64,000 nt of DNA, taken from NCBI RefSeq assembly GCF_963378095.1, contig NZ_OY726397.1, forward strand, positions 2,046,001 to 2,110,000, read 5' to 3'. This document shows positions 1-8,506 of this stretch, piece by piece. The stretch is from Mycolicibacterium sp. MU0053 (GTDB lineage: Bacteria > Actinomycetota > Actinomycetes > Mycobacteriales > Mycobacteriaceae). Within the stretch, counting starts at the first letter, position 1. The number at the start of each line of letters is the position of its first letter. Position numbers and translations under genes: made by a program. The notes under the pieces were generated by a model that worked only from the letters and a program-made list of their open reading frames with translations, did no database searches and was not told where the DNA came from.

Positions 1-12
1 ATATTCGTGTGT

Positions 13-231
13 ATGGCTCGGTTGAACGTGTATGTGCCCGACGAGCTGGCAGAACGCGCCCGGAAGCGGGGGCTGAACGTGTCGGCCCTGACGCAAGCTG
101 CGATCCGCGCCGAGTTGGACGACACCGCTACCGATGCGTGGCTGGAGTGCTTGGCCCCCAGGAGCTCCAAGGCGCGGCATGACGACGTCTTGGCGGCGAT
201 CGACGCCGCCCGCGACGAGCTCGGCGCGTGA
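13..231 (+). CDS. VapB-like antitoxin (ribbon-helix-helix)
   Basis: This short protein of about 72 residues opens with a beta-strand segment (ARLNVYVPDEL) followed by two predicted helices, the usual layout of ribbon-helix-helix antitoxins that bind DNA as dimers. Its stop codon overlaps the GTG start of a PIN-domain toxin gene, so the two are translationally coupled, as VapBC pairs normally are. The expected role is to neutralise the toxin and repress the operon. I chose the ATG at 13; a GTG at 7 is also in frame, and the window edge hides the promoter. The pairing is seen directly; the family assignment rests on fold-like pattern and context. Confidence 0.8.
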   Translation: MARLNVYVPDELAERARKRGLNVSALTQAAIRAELDDTATDAWLECLAPRSSKARHDDVLAAIDAARDELGA

Positions 232-638
232 GCGCAGCTCCCTCGTTGCCGCCGGAACAAGTGGTCATCGACGCGAGTGCCATGGTGGATCTCGTCGCTC
301 GCACTGACCGGTTCTCGGCGGTGCGTGCGCGGCTGGCGCGCACCGTGATGCACGCACCGGCTCACTTCGACGCCGAAGTGCTTTCGGCGCTGGGACGTCT
401 GCAGCGTGGCGATGTACTTACCGCCGCGGAAGTCGATGCAGCCCTGGATGAGCTCCAACACGCACCGGTGACACGGCACGATCTCCCGCCGCTGCTTGCC
501 GGCGCGTGGGCGCGTAGCGACACCCTCCGACTGGCCGATGCCCTCTATGTGGAACTAGCTGAGGCAGTGGGACTGACGTTGCTGACGACGGACCGACGAT
601 TGGCCAGTGTTTCGGCATCGGCGGAGGTAATCGCCTGA
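228..638 (+). CDS. VapC-like PIN-domain ribonuclease toxin
   Basis: This 136-residue protein has PIN-domain features: an N-terminal VIDASAMVDL strand carrying the first acidic metal ligand, a mid-protein Glu in AEVLSAL, and a C-terminal LADALYVELAEAVGLTLLTTDRRLA block holding further acidic residues. VapC toxins are Mg-dependent endoribonucleases that cut tRNA or rRNA; the target here cannot be read from the sequence. It starts at a GTG whose last two bases are the first two of the antitoxin TGA stop (GTGA overlap). Length is normal for the family and no key acidic position seems lost, so it is probably active. Confidence 0.85.
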   Translation: MSAAPSLPPEQVVIDASAMVDLVARTDRFSAVRARLARTVMHAPAHFDAEVLSALGRLQRGDVLTAAEVDAALDELQHAPVTRHDLPPLLAGAWARSDTLRLADALYVELAEAVGLTLLTTDRRLASVSASAEVIA

Positions 639-678
639 GTCCGGTTTGGGCCGCCCATCGCCGGTACGGTGGAGACCC

Positions 679-1599
679 ATGGATGTTTACACCCTGGCCT
701 TCGAATGGACGGACACCAACCGGCACTGGTTGATCGAGGTCCCGATCCGGGTAACCGCCTACCTCGTCGTCATCCTGATCGCGCGCTATGTGCTGCACCG
801 GATGATCGAGCGGGCCGTCGCCGGACGAAACCACAAGCCCCGCGGCGAGCGGCCGGCGTTGCTGCGCACCCAGCGCGTGCCGTCGGCGACCGGCGCCGCC
901 CAGGCCGCCGCGCGCCGGCATCAACGCGCGCAGACCATCGGGTCGGTATTGAAGTCGACGGTGTCGATCGTGCTGTTGATCTGGCTGGTGCTGGCCGTCC
1001 TCAACGTGCTCGGGGTGAACATCGCACCGTTCATCGCCTCCGCCGGTGTGGTGGGCCTGGCCATCGGCTTCGGCGCGCAGAACCTGGTCCGCGACTTCGT
1101 CACCGGCGTGTTCATGCTGCTGGAGGACCAGTACGGGGTCGGCGACACCGTCGATCTCGGCGCGGCCACCGGCGAGGTGGAAAGCGTCGGGCTGCGCGTC
1201 ACCACGGTGCGCGACATCGACGGCACCCTCTGGTACGTCCGCAACGGGGAGATCGCCCGCGTCGGCAACATGAGCCAGGACTATGCGGTGGCCAGAATCG
1301 AGCTGCCGGTCGCGTTGACCACCGACCTCGGCCGCGCCGAAGCCGTGGCGCTCGAAGCTGCGGAGCAGACCATCGAGGATCCCGCGGTGGCCGCCCAGGT
1401 GCTCGGCGAGCCGGAAATGCTTGGCATTCAGGAGCTCTCGCCGGATCAGGTCACGCTGCGGATGACGCTCAAGACGCGACCGAATGCGCAGTGGTCGGTG
1501 CAGCGACGGTTGCGCCGCGACATCCTGCGCGCGTATGAGAAGCACGGTATCGGCCCGTACCCGCAGGTGCCCGAGCCTGCGGGGGCCAACACGGATTAG
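679..1599 (+). CDS. MscS-family small mechanosensitive channel
   Basis: A 306-residue membrane protein with two N-terminal hydrophobic segments, a third pore-lining helix (IASAGVVGLAIGFGAQNLVRD, rich in Gly/Ala as in MscS TM3) and a cytoplasmic beta domain starting at YGVGDTVDLG. It should act as a tension-gated channel in the inner membrane that releases osmolytes under hypo-osmotic shock. The linker between the second and third membrane helices is long and Arg/Ala-rich. I chose the ATG at 679, which has a purine-rich GGTGGAG just upstream, over a TTG 33 bases earlier. It converges on the DUF302 gene with a 4-base overlap of stops. Confidence 0.85.
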   Translation: MDVYTLAFEWTDTNRHWLIEVPIRVTAYLVVILIARYVLHRMIERAVAGRNHKPRGERPALLRTQRVPSATGAAQAAARRHQRAQTIGSVLKSTVSIVLLIWLVLAVLNVLGVNIAPFIASAGVVGLAIGFGAQNLVRDFVTGVFMLLEDQYGVGDTVDLGAATGEVESVGLRVTTVRDIDGTLWYVRNGEIARVGNMSQDYAVARIELPVALTTDLGRAEAVALEAAEQTIEDPAVAAQVLGEPEMLGIQELSPDQVTLRMTLKTRPNAQWSVQRRLRRDILRAYEKHGIGPYPQVPEPAGANTD

Positions 1600-2090
1600 C
1601 CGGTCACGTCCGCTGCCAGCTGCGCCAATTTGGTGTCCAGCACCGTCGCGGCTGCCAGCAACGCCGGATTGTCCTCGACCACCATCAGCGACGACGGCTG
1701 CACGTAAGTCAGCGCGCTGCCGTCGTCCTCGGCGGTAAGCAGCAGTTCCACCGGCGCGAACAGCCCGGCGGTCACGTCGTGGCGCAGCAGGGTGATCGCG
1801 ATCAGCGGGTTGCCGATCACCACCCGCAGCACCTGCCGGTCGATGCCGGCCTTGCGGATCCAGCCGCCGTGATTGAACACCGCGAACAGCATGAATCCGC
1901 TTGGGCCAACATGGGATTGAATCTCACGCTCGTAGGAGTCCCAGTCGCCGAATCGGACCGCGATGTCGTCGATCGGCACCGGAGCCGAGCCGACCGCGTC
2001 ATACAACGCCGCGACCAGCGCGTCGAAACCCTGTGTGCTGCCGTACCGCAACCGCAGTCCTTCAAACGGGATCTCGCGCCGCTCAGCCAT
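1596..2090 (-). CDS. DUF302-family protein
   Basis: About 164 residues. The C-terminal half carries the pattern typical of DUF302 proteins ([13 protein letters not shown], then [27 protein letters not shown]), a small alpha/beta fold of unclear biochemical role. The ATG at 2090 lies inside the end of the nitrilase gene, giving an 8-base overlap (ATGGCTGA), so the two should be cotranslated; a longer in-frame start at 2168 would overlap the nitrilase by 86 bases and is unlikely. No signal peptide or membrane segment is visible. Being tied to a nitrilase suggests it helps with nitrile or amide metabolism, but that is inference only. Confidence 0.75.
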   Translation of the reverse strand: MAERREIPFEGLRLRYGSTQGFDALVAALYDAVGSAPVPIDDIAVRFGDWDSYEREIQSHVGPSGFMLFAVFNHGGWIRKAGIDRQVLRVVIGNPLIAITLLRHDVTAGLFAPVELLLTAEDDGSALTYVQPSSLMVVEDNPALLAAATVLDTKLAQLAADVTG

Positions 2091-3012
2091 GGTGCACCAC
2101 ATTCGCGGCGGGCGTGCGGTCGATGACCAGGCTGAGCAGCTCTGGGCGGCTGTAGTGGCCGCGCGCATCCATCTTTGCTTTGCGTTGGTCGATCAGCGCG
2201 AAGTCCAGGTCGGCGATCACCTCGCCCTCGCCGGAACGCACCGGCTCGCCGAGCAATTCGCCCTGCGGTGAGACGATCGTGGTGAACGAGCCCGCCGTCA
2301 GGGGCCCGATCGGCCCGCCGGTGTCGGCGCCGATCTGCGCGCGCTGATCGGCGTCGAGCCAGCCGGTGGCATTCACCACGAAGCTGCCCGATTCCAGCGC
2401 GTGATTGCGGATGCTGAGTTCGGTCTGCTCGGCGAACAGCGGCCCGCCGAACGAGCCGGGGAACATCGCCGAGTGGATCTGCTCGCCGTCGGCGATCAGC
2501 GCGTACCGGAACAGCGGATGGTAGTGCTCCCAACACGCCAGCTGCCCGATCCGCCCGACCGCGCTGTCTACGGCGCGCAGCCCGGAGGCGTCGCCCTGAC
2601 CCCAGATGATCCGTTCGTGGTAGGTCGGGGTGAGCTTGCGCCGCCGCTGCAGCAGCGTGCCGTCGGCGTCGAACAGCAGTTGTGTGTTGAACAGGCTGCC
2701 GCCGTCGCGCTCGTTGACCCCGATCGATACCACCACGCCGGCCTCGCGGGCGGCGTCGGCCAGGGCGCGCGTCGCCGCCGACGGGATGGTCACCGCCTGC
2801 TCCATCAGGCGCAGTTGCTCGGCGGCCATCTCAGCCGGTCGCTGCAGGAAGGAAAAGTAGGGGTAGTAGGGAACGATGGTCTCCGGGAAGGTGGCGAATT
2901 GCACGCCGCGGCGGCCGAGTTCGGTGATCTTGGCGACCACTTTGTCCACAGTGCCGTCCCGGCTGTAGAGGACCGGACTGATCTGTACGGCTGCGGCTTT
3001 CACGGTGGTCAT
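2083..3012 (-). CDS. Nitrilase (carbon-nitrogen hydrolase)
   Basis: A 309-residue nitrilase-superfamily enzyme, cytosolic, expected to hydrolyse a nitrile to the acid and ammonia. The catalytic triad is readable: Glu in [14 protein letters not shown], Lys in [16 protein letters not shown], and Cys in [16 protein letters not shown]. The CWEH context is that of true nitrilases rather than amidases. A GAAGGGA ribosome site precedes the ATG. It is first of a two-gene unit with the DUF302 protein and is divergent from the short-chain reductase at 3230. Substrate cannot be judged from sequence. Confidence 0.9.
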   Translation of the reverse strand: MTTVKAAAVQISPVLYSRDGTVDKVVAKITELGRRGVQFATFPETIVPYYPYFSFLQRPAEMAAEQLRLMEQAVTIPSAATRALADAAREAGVVVSIGVNERDGGSLFNTQLLFDADGTLLQRRRKLTPTYHERIIWGQGDASGLRAVDSAVGRIGQLACWEHYHPLFRYALIADGEQIHSAMFPGSFGGPLFAEQTELSIRNHALESGSFVVNATGWLDADQRAQIGADTGGPIGPLTAGSFTTIVSPQGELLGEPVRSGEGEVIADLDFALIDQRKAKMDARGHYSRPELLSLVIDRTPAANVVHHG

Positions 3013-3065
3013 GAGCGGCGTCCCTTCACTCGGTGATGTGTTCAGCAGAGCGGCAAGGCCCCCCG

Positions 3066-3079
3066 ACTTATTCCTAAGT
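3066..3079. promoter_or_regulatory. Inverted repeat in nitrilase promoter region
   Basis: ACTTA-TTCC-TAAGT is a perfect 5-base inverted repeat in an AT-rich patch about 55 bases upstream of the nitrilase start. It is suitably placed to be an operator or to overlap the promoter. No adjacent regulator gene is visible, so the binding protein is unknown. Confidence 0.35.
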
Positions 3080-3162
3080 ATCGATCGCTGAACTCAGCTA
3101 AGGGGCGCGGCGTGCCGGCATCGATGCAGGTCGAGGGAGGCGGCACGGGCTCCGGGGCGAGA

Positions 3163-3209
3163 ATTGGCCCATAAAAGTGGCCCTGAATTGACCATAAATC
3201 TAGGCCACT
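3163..3209. promoter_or_regulatory. Repeat-rich control region before short-chain reductase
   Basis: Two related 20-base elements (3163-3182 and 3187-3206) both start ATTG and end GGCC around a CCATAAA-like core, spaced 24 bases apart. In addition AGTGGCC (3176-3182) and GGCCACT (3203-3209) form a perfect 7-base inverted repeat. Downstream, TAGCGT (3217-3222) is a TANNNT -10-like hexamer 7 bases before the ATG, suggesting a leaderless transcript. The pattern suggests an operator; this is inference. Confidence 0.4.
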
Positions 3210-3229
3210 GCGGGCGTAGCGTCGATCGC

Positions 3230-3838
3230 ATGACCACCACCACGAACCCCCGTCGCATCTTCTTCGCGGGCGCCTCCGGGGTCATCGGCAGCCGAGTGCT
3301 CCCGCTGCTGATCGGCGCCGGTCACACCGTCGGCGCGCTGACCCGCTCGCCCGGCAAGGCCGACCATTTGGCTGCCGTGGGTGCCAAACCGCTTGTCTGC
3401 GATGTCTTCGATCGCCCCGCGCTGACCGCGGCGGTGCACGCCTTCGACCCCGACGTGCTGCTGCACGAACTCACCGACCTGCCCGACGCGCTGGCGGACC
3501 TGCCGGCCGACTCGTTGTTGAATGCGCGGATCCGCCGAGAGGGCACCCGCAATCTGCTCGACGCGATCGAGGACCTGAGTCGGACGAAGGTGGTCGCGCA
3601 GAGTGTCGCCTGGACCATGGCGCCCGGCGCGGAGGCCGAGGCGGTCGCCGCGCTCGAAGCGGCGGTCCTGGGCGCCCACGGCGTGGTGCTGCGCTACGGC
3701 TTCCTGTACGGGACCGGCACCTACTTCGAGAACGAGTCGGCGCCGAGGCCGCGGGTGCACATCGACGCCGCCGCCGCCCAGACGGTGGCGGCTCTGGATG
3801 CCCCGTCGGGAATCCTGACGGTGGTCGATCCGGCGTGA
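3230..3838 (+). CDS. Atypical short-chain dehydrogenase / NAD-dependent epimerase-like protein
   Basis: About 202 residues with an N-terminal Rossmann nucleotide-binding motif (FFAGASGVIG, the GxxGxxG type of extended and atypical SDRs) followed by HELTDLPDAL and ALEAAVLGAHGVVLRYGFLYGTGTYF, a pattern shared with NAD(P)-binding epimerase/dehydratase relatives. The classical YxxxK catalytic pair is not evident, so it may be an NADPH-binding or oxidoreductase-like protein of unknown substrate. The chosen ATG follows a possible -10 by 7 bases. Its stop overlaps the start of the LOG-family gene (GTGA). Confidence 0.75.
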   Translation: MTTTTNPRRIFFAGASGVIGSRVLPLLIGAGHTVGALTRSPGKADHLAAVGAKPLVCDVFDRPALTAAVHAFDPDVLLHELTDLPDALADLPADSLLNARIRREGTRNLLDAIEDLSRTKVVAQSVAWTMAPGAEAEAVAALEAAVLGAHGVVLRYGFLYGTGTYFENESAPRPRVHIDAAAAQTVAALDAPSGILTVVDPA

Positions 3839-4410
3839 AAGACGCTGCGCCGATGAACATCTCCGTGTTTTTGTCGGCGGCCGACCTCGACGAGCGCTAC
3901 ACCGGCCCAGCCCGCGAGTTCGCCGAGCTGCTGGGCAAGGCCGGCCATACCCTGGTCTGGGGCGGATCGGACACCGGGCTGATGAAGGTCGTCGCCGACG
4001 GCGTGCGGGAATCCGGCGGCCGGCTGGTGGGGGTCTCGGTCGCCCTGCTGCGGAGCCTGGCCCGCGCCGACGCCGACGAGATGGTGTTCGCCGAGGATCT
4101 CGCTGAGCGAAAGGCGTTGCTGCTGGCGCGATCCGATGCGGTGGTGATCATGGCCGGCGGGCTGGGGACCCTCGACGAGGCGACCGACATCCTGGAGTTG
4201 CGCAAGCACCGCATCCACGACAAGCCGGTGGTGCTGCTGAATACCGCCGGCTTCTACGACGGGTTGATGATCCAGCTGCGCCGGATGGACGACGAGGGGT
4301 TTCTTCCGGTGCCGCTGGACACGCTGGTCTACGTCGCCGACGAGGGCGCCGACGCACTGGCCTACCTGGAGAACCTTAGCTCTCCGCGGCCACCAGGCTC
4401 CGCAGCTTGA
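3835..4410 (+). CDS. LOG-family protein (lysine-decarboxylase-like fold)
   Basis: 191 residues. It shows the two LOG signatures: a GGSDTGLMKVVADGV nucleotide-binding stretch and MAGGLGTLDEATDIL, a variant of the PGGxGTxxE motif carrying the catalytic Glu. Characterised family members release adenine-type bases from cytokinin riboside 5'-monophosphates; many bacterial members have unknown substrates. The GTG at 3835 overlaps the upstream stop, implying coupling; an ATG at 3853 would give a more typical N-terminus (MNISVFLS) and is a real alternative. The 3' end overlaps the convergent prfC by 35 bases. Confidence 0.85.
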   Translation: MKDAAPMNISVFLSAADLDERYTGPAREFAELLGKAGHTLVWGGSDTGLMKVVADGVRESGGRLVGVSVALLRSLARADADEMVFAEDLAERKALLLARSDAVVIMAGGLGTLDEATDILELRKHRIHDKPVVLLNTAGFYDGLMIQLRRMDDEGFLPVPLDTLVYVADEGADALAYLENLSSPRPPGSAA

Positions 4411-5998
4411 TGTCGGGGTTGTCCCGCTGAAACCCTTGCAGCCGCCACGGCGTGGAGAACAACACCAGCATCACGCCGTCGGAGCGGGTCATGACCTCCG
4501 CGGACACCTGCCGGTTCATGAACTCGGCGTCCTCGGGTTCCACGATCCGCGCCACCTGATACGGCAGCGACTCCAGCGCGATCGGCGCGCTCATCTCGGT
4601 GGCCATCCGGTGCGCGGCCACCTCGAACTGCATCGGCCCGACCGCGGCGAACACCGGGGCCTGATCGCCGCGGCGATCCGAGCGCAGCACCTGCACCACG
4701 CCCTCCTGGTCGAGCTGCTCGATGCCGCGGCGGAACTGCTTGTGCTTGCTGGGATCGGTGCCGCGGGCCACAGCGAAGTGTTCGGGGGAGAAGCTCGGAA
4801 TCGGCGGATACTGCACGGGCACATCGCGATACAGTGTGTCGCCCGGACGCAGCACCGCCGCGTTCGCCAGCCCGATCACGTCACCCGGCCACGCGGTGTC
4901 CAACGTGGAGCGCTGCTGACCGAACACCGATTGCGCGTACTTGGTGACGAACGGCTTGCCGGTGCTGGCGTGGGTGAGCACCTCGCCGCGCTCGAAGGTC
5001 CCCGAATACACCCGCGCATAGGCGATGCGGTCGCGGTGCGACGAATCCATCCCGGCCTGCACCTTGAACACGAACGCGCTGAACGGGGAGTCGGGGGCGC
5101 GGTGGCCGCCGTCGATCCCCTGGGCGGCACTGGGGGCCGGCGCGAGGCCGACGAGCACGTCGAGCAGCTGGTTCACGCCGAAGTTCAGCGCCGCGGAGGT
5201 GAACAGCACCGGGGTCGACTCGCCGCCGAGGTAGGTCTCGCGGTCGAAGTCGGAGCCGTCGGCGGACAGCAGCTCGGATTCCTCGACGGCGGTCTCCCAG
5301 TCGACGCCGGCGGTGGCGGCGGCGTCGGCCGCGGCGATGTGTTCCTCGGGGGCGGCGGTGGCACCGCCCGCGGTGCGGGTGAACCGAATGAAGTTGCCGG
5401 AGCGGCGATCCAGCACCCCCTTGAACTCGCCGGCGATGCCCACCGGCCAGGTCAAGGGGGTGGGGCGCAGCCCGATCCGGGAGTGGATCTCGTCCATCAA
5501 CTCCAGGGCGTAGCGGCCGGGGCGGTCCCACTTGTTGATCACGGTGATGATCGGGATGCCGCGGTGCTTGCACACCTGGAACAGCTTCAAGGTCTGCGGC
5601 TCAAGGCCCTTGGCGGCATCGATGAGCATGACCGCGGAGTCGACGGCCGTGAGCACCCGGTAGGTGTCCTCGGAGAAGTCGGCGTGGCCGGGGGTGTCGA
5701 GCAGGTTGATGACGCAGTCGCGGTACGGGAACTGCAGCGCGGTCGAGGTGATCGAGATGCCGCGGGCCTTCTCCATCTCCATCCAGTCCGACACGGTGGC
5801 GCGCCGACCTGACTTGCCGTGGACCGCCCCGGCCTCGGTGATCGCCCGGGCGTGCAGGGCCAGCGCCTCGGTGAGCGTCGACTTGCCGGCGTCGGGGTGG
5901 CTGATGACCGCGAAGGTCCGGCGGCGCTGTGCTTGGGCGGAGATACGGGAGTCGGCGGCGGGGGCCGCCAAGGCATTGTCGGTCATTTCGTTGTCCAT
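4376..5998 (-). CDS. prfC: Peptide chain release factor 3
   Basis: A 540-residue translational GTPase, full length for RF3, which removes RF1/RF2 from the ribosome after termination. GTPase motifs are clear: P-loop SHPDAGKSTLTE near residue 34, switch region GISITSTALQF, DTPGHADFSEDTYR, and NKWDRPGR (the NKxD base-recognition motif). The C-terminal domain after about residue 400 matches the RF3-specific region (FSPEHFAVA, then MQFEVAAHRM). The N-terminus has an extra 20-25 residues rich in Ala. A single-gene unit, convergent with the LOG-family gene. Confidence 0.95.
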   Translation of the reverse strand: MDNEMTDNALAAPAADSRISAQAQRRRTFAVISHPDAGKSTLTEALALHARAITEAGAVHGKSGRRATVSDWMEMEKARGISITSTALQFPYRDCVINLLDTPGHADFSEDTYRVLTAVDSAVMLIDAAKGLEPQTLKLFQVCKHRGIPIITVINKWDRPGRYALELMDEIHSRIGLRPTPLTWPVGIAGEFKGVLDRRSGNFIRFTRTAGGATAAPEEHIAAADAAATAGVDWETAVEESELLSADGSDFDRETYLGGESTPVLFTSAALNFGVNQLLDVLVGLAPAPSAAQGIDGGHRAPDSPFSAFVFKVQAGMDSSHRDRIAYARVYSGTFERGEVLTHASTGKPFVTKYAQSVFGQQRSTLDTAWPGDVIGLANAAVLRPGDTLYRDVPVQYPPIPSFSPEHFAVARGTDPSKHKQFRRGIEQLDQEGVVQVLRSDRRGDQAPVFAAVGPMQFEVAAHRMATEMSAPIALESLPYQVARIVEPEDAEFMNRQVSAEVMTRSDGVMLVLFSTPWRLQGFQRDNPDIKLRSLVAAES

Positions 5999-6092
5999 GG
6001 TATGGCGCGACCGGGCACATCGATAAATCGGCCGCCGGGCACCGGCACCGGCGGGGGGTTTGCCAACGGCGAGTTTTGTCAGACCAGAGGAC

Positions 6093-6098
6093 TAAAAT
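6093..6098 (+). promoter_or_regulatory. Candidate -10 element for the 6129 gene
   Basis: TAAAAT in an AT-rich patch of an otherwise GC-rich spacer matches the mycobacterial TANNNT -10 consensus. A start about 7 bases downstream would give a leader of roughly 24 bases containing the GAGGGGGG ribosome site (6118-6125). No well-spaced -35 is obvious. Confidence 0.4.
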
Positions 6099-6128
6099 GG
6101 AGTTGCTAGCGCACTCCGAGGGGGGACT

Positions 6129-6500
6129 TTGGGGCTATTGATTCCGGACTGGCCGGTCTGTGGCAACTGCCGCGAGGTGGCGTACTTCCGATGGATGGGC
6201 GGCGCGCACGCCTGCGACGGACCCAACACCACGCAGGTCCTGACGGTGGGACTGGAGGAACAACCGCGCCGCCTGGGCTGCGGGACGAGCTATCGCGTCC
6301 GGACCGTCAAGAACATCGTCATCGAGGGTGCCGAACTGCGGCACCTGGTGCGCTACATGGAACGAATCCACGACGACGACGAGGTCGACGAAGTAACGGT
6401 GCGGATCTGCGCCGACGGCACCCTGCAGTTCTTCGCCGCCGGCTTCATCCTCAGCGCGGTCATCGGCGCCGACGATCCCGACGGGTGCGAGCCGTGGTGA
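6129..6500 (+). CDS. Small uncharacterised protein with N-terminal CxxC
   Basis: About 123 residues, function not recognised. It begins near a CGNCREV motif and has further Cys residues in AHACDG and LGCGTSY, so metal binding is possible. The C-terminal half (VDEVTVRICADGTLQFFAAGFILSAVIG) is predicted beta/alpha without a signal peptide. The start is unusual: a TTG at 6129 sits 3-4 bases after a strong GAGGGGGG ribosome site, with a second TTG at 6138 also possible; no ATG or GTG fits. It ends 22 bases from the convergent dehydrogenase-like gene. Confidence 0.6.
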   Translation: MGLLIPDWPVCGNCREVAYFRWMGGAHACDGPNTTQVLTVGLEEQPRRLGCGTSYRVRTVKNIVIEGAELRHLVRYMERIHDDDEVDEVTVRICADGTLQFFAAGFILSAVIGADDPDGCEPW

Positions 6501-6526
6501 GGTCGGCCGGTGTTGGATCGGCTCAC
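6497..6526. terminator. Weak hairpin between convergent genes
   Basis: GTGAG (6497-6501) and CTCAC (6522-6526) pair across a GC-rich loop that can itself partly pair (CGGCC with GGATCGG). It spans the stops of the two convergent genes at 6500 and 6523. No T-tract follows on either strand, so termination activity is uncertain. Confidence 0.25.
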
Positions 6527-7455
6527 CAGGGTCCGTACTCGGCGCTGTTGGCACGCCGTAGCGCGTTGACATAATCAGTTCGCTCGTGGGCGACCTCGTC
6601 GGTGCCGAACGGTACCGCGAGCAGGCCGCGAAACTCGTTTATCGAGGCAAATCCCTTGGCGATCATCCACTCCCGCAGCCCGTCCAGCAGGACGGTGGTG
6701 TAGGCGGGGCCGTGGCGCAGCAGTGCGGAGGCGGTCATCACCACATCTGCACCGGCCAGCAGGAACTTGATGACCTCCGTCGCGTCCTCGACGCCCGTCG
6801 TCGCCGCCAGCGATGCCGCAATCCGACCGCGGAGGACCGTGATCCAGGTCAGCGGCAGCCGGGCCTCGTCCGCCCGCGACAGCGCGGTCCCTGGCGCTAC
6901 TGCCAGCGTCTCGATGTCGACGTCGGGCTGCAGGAATCGGTTGAACAGCACCAGGCCATCCGCGCCGCCCAGGTCGAGGCTGCGGGCCATGTCGGCAGTC
7001 GCGCTGAAGTACGGGTTGAGTTTCACGGCCACCGGCACAGTCACCGCAGCCTTGACCCCCGCCAGGATGTCCAGATGCCGCTGTTCGACGTCGCGGCCCG
7101 AGACGTGCGAATCACCCGGCAGCACATTGATGTTCAGTTCGATCGCGGCCGCCCCGCTATCCTGCATCGACCGCGCGTATCCGGCCCAACTGCCGGGCGC
7201 GGTGGCGTTGAGGCTGCCGATCACCGGCACCGGGACGGCCTCGGCCGCGCGTTCGAGCAGGCTCAGATACTGACTCGGCCCGCCATCCTGTTCATCCTGG
7301 CGCAGCTCTTCTTCGAACAGCGAATACAGCACCACCGCACCGACTCCGGCGTCGACCAGCTGCCGGACACCGTCGACGGTTCTCGACAGCGGCGACGCGG
7401 AGGCCACCACCGGAGTCGGTAACTCCAGACCCAGGTAGCGAGTTTTCAATTCCAT
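6523..7455 (-). CDS. Dihydroorotate dehydrogenase-like FMN oxidoreductase
   Basis: 310 residues, an FMN-binding TIM barrel related to dihydroorotate dehydrogenase and PreA. Typical strand ends are visible: YLGLELPTPVVASASPLSR at the N-terminus, IELNINVLPGDS, VPVAVKLNPYFS (flavin-contacting Lys), and GADVVMTASALLRHGP near the C-terminus. This group is usually annotated as dihydroorotate-dehydrogenase-like because the true substrate is unproven; the housekeeping pyrD would be a different gene. The ATG at 7455 has an AGGGA site 6 bases upstream. It is divergent from the stress-protein gene, sharing a 151-base promoter region. Confidence 0.8.
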   Translation of the reverse strand: MELKTRYLGLELPTPVVASASPLSRTVDGVRQLVDAGVGAVVLYSLFEEELRQDEQDGGPSQYLSLLERAAEAVPVPVIGSLNATAPGSWAGYARSMQDSGAAAIELNINVLPGDSHVSGRDVEQRHLDILAGVKAAVTVPVAVKLNPYFSATADMARSLDLGGADGLVLFNRFLQPDVDIETLAVAPGTALSRADEARLPLTWITVLRGRIAASLAATTGVEDATEVIKFLLAGADVVMTASALLRHGPAYTTVLLDGLREWMIAKGFASINEFRGLLAVPFGTDEVAHERTDYVNALRRANSAEYGPW

Positions 7456-7606
7456 CAGCGGTCCCTGCCAACGTCGGGGTGGATGCCGTGGGCGACGCTC
7501 GCCTTCCACCGGATCGGTCGCAGCCAGCCTACGGTGCGCATACGTTCGAATCGGGAGACGTACGGTGAGGGTCAAACTAGCGTCGTCAGAGACGAAGGGG
7601 TCTGCC

Positions 7607-8497
7607 ATGTCCGTCTCGGCCGAGCACGCTGTTCTCGTGGGTGTCGACGGTTCGCCGTCATCGAACGCGGCGGTCGATTGGGCCGCCCGGACCGCCGCGT
7701 TGCGGGGCCTTCCATTGGTCGTGGTCCACGTGACACCGGAGCCCAGGGCCGCGCTGGGGGTGAGCGTGATCCGGTCTCCGGAGGTGTGGCAGTCGCTGGA
7801 GAAGGAGACCAAGCGGGTGCTGGCGGACAGTCGCGCGCTCGCCGAGCAGGTCACCGCCGAGTCCGGTGCGCTCCACATCGAGGTCGCCGCGATCTCCGAC
7901 GCAGTGGTGCCGGCATTGGTGAACCTGTCCAAGGACGCCGAGCTGGTGGTGGTCGGCTGCCGCGGCCTCGGCCGGATACCGCGGCGGTTGTTGGGCTCGG
8001 TGAGCACCGGTCTTGCCCACCACTCCGAATGCCCGGTGGCGATCGTCCACGACGAGAAACGGGGATCGCCGGCGGACCTGGCGAGATTGCCGGTGGTGGT
8101 GGGTATCGACGGATCACCCGCCTCGGAGGCGGCCACAGCCGTCGCGTTCGACGAGGCGTCGCGGCGCGGCCTCGAACTGATCGCGCTGCATGCGTGGTCC
8201 GACAACCTGAGCATCGAAGTACCCGGCAAGGAGTGGGAGTCGTCGCACCCCAAGGCGGCCGAAGCGTTGGCCGAGCGGCTCGCGGGGTGGCAGGAGCGTT
8301 ATCCGGATGTGTCGGTGCGCCGAGTGGTGGTCCCGGACCGGCCGGCCCGCCGCCTCATCAAGCATTCCCAGGACGCGCAACTGGTGGTGGTGGGCAGTCG
8401 CGGTCGCGGCGGCTTCAGCGGGCTGCTGCTGGGGTCGGTCAGCGCCGCCGTTGCCGAAGCCGCGCACTCTCCGGTGATCGTGGCGCGGCCGTCCTGA
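7607..8497 (+). CDS. Universal stress protein, two UspA domains
   Basis: 296 residues made of two tandem Usp domains. Each keeps the ATP-binding signature G-2x-G-9x-G-S: VVGCRGLGRIPRRLLGSVS in the first and VVGSRGRGGFSGLLLGSVS in the second, so both could bind ATP. Tandem Usps of this type are common in mycobacteria and several are induced by hypoxia through DosR; I looked for a DosR box in the upstream 151 bases and do not see a clear one. The ATG has a GAAGGGG ribosome site; an in-frame ATG/GTG further upstream is less likely. Confidence 0.9.
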   Translation: MSVSAEHAVLVGVDGSPSSNAAVDWAARTAALRGLPLVVVHVTPEPRAALGVSVIRSPEVWQSLEKETKRVLADSRALAEQVTAESGALHIEVAAISDAVVPALVNLSKDAELVVVGCRGLGRIPRRLLGSVSTGLAHHSECPVAIVHDEKRGSPADLARLPVVVGIDGSPASEAATAVAFDEASRRGLELIALHAWSDNLSIEVPGKEWESSHPKAAEALAERLAGWQERYPDVSVRRVVVPDRPARRLIKHSQDAQLVVVGSRGRGGFSGLLLGSVSAAVAEAAHSPVIVARPS

Positions 8498-8506
8498 CTG
8501 CCGCGG

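Noticed and set aside
3094..3285. 63-codon minus-strand frame between nitrilase and reductase
   Set aside because: Overlaps the reductase start and the repeat-rich control region; no features.
4436..5812. 458-codon open frame antisense to prfC
   Set aside because: It mirrors codon-position GC bias of prfC, is rich in Gly/Arg/His/Glu without family motifs, and prfC itself is unmistakable.
7456..7606. DosR box upstream of the universal stress protein
   Set aside because: No sequence close to the DosR palindrome could be found in the intergenic stretch.
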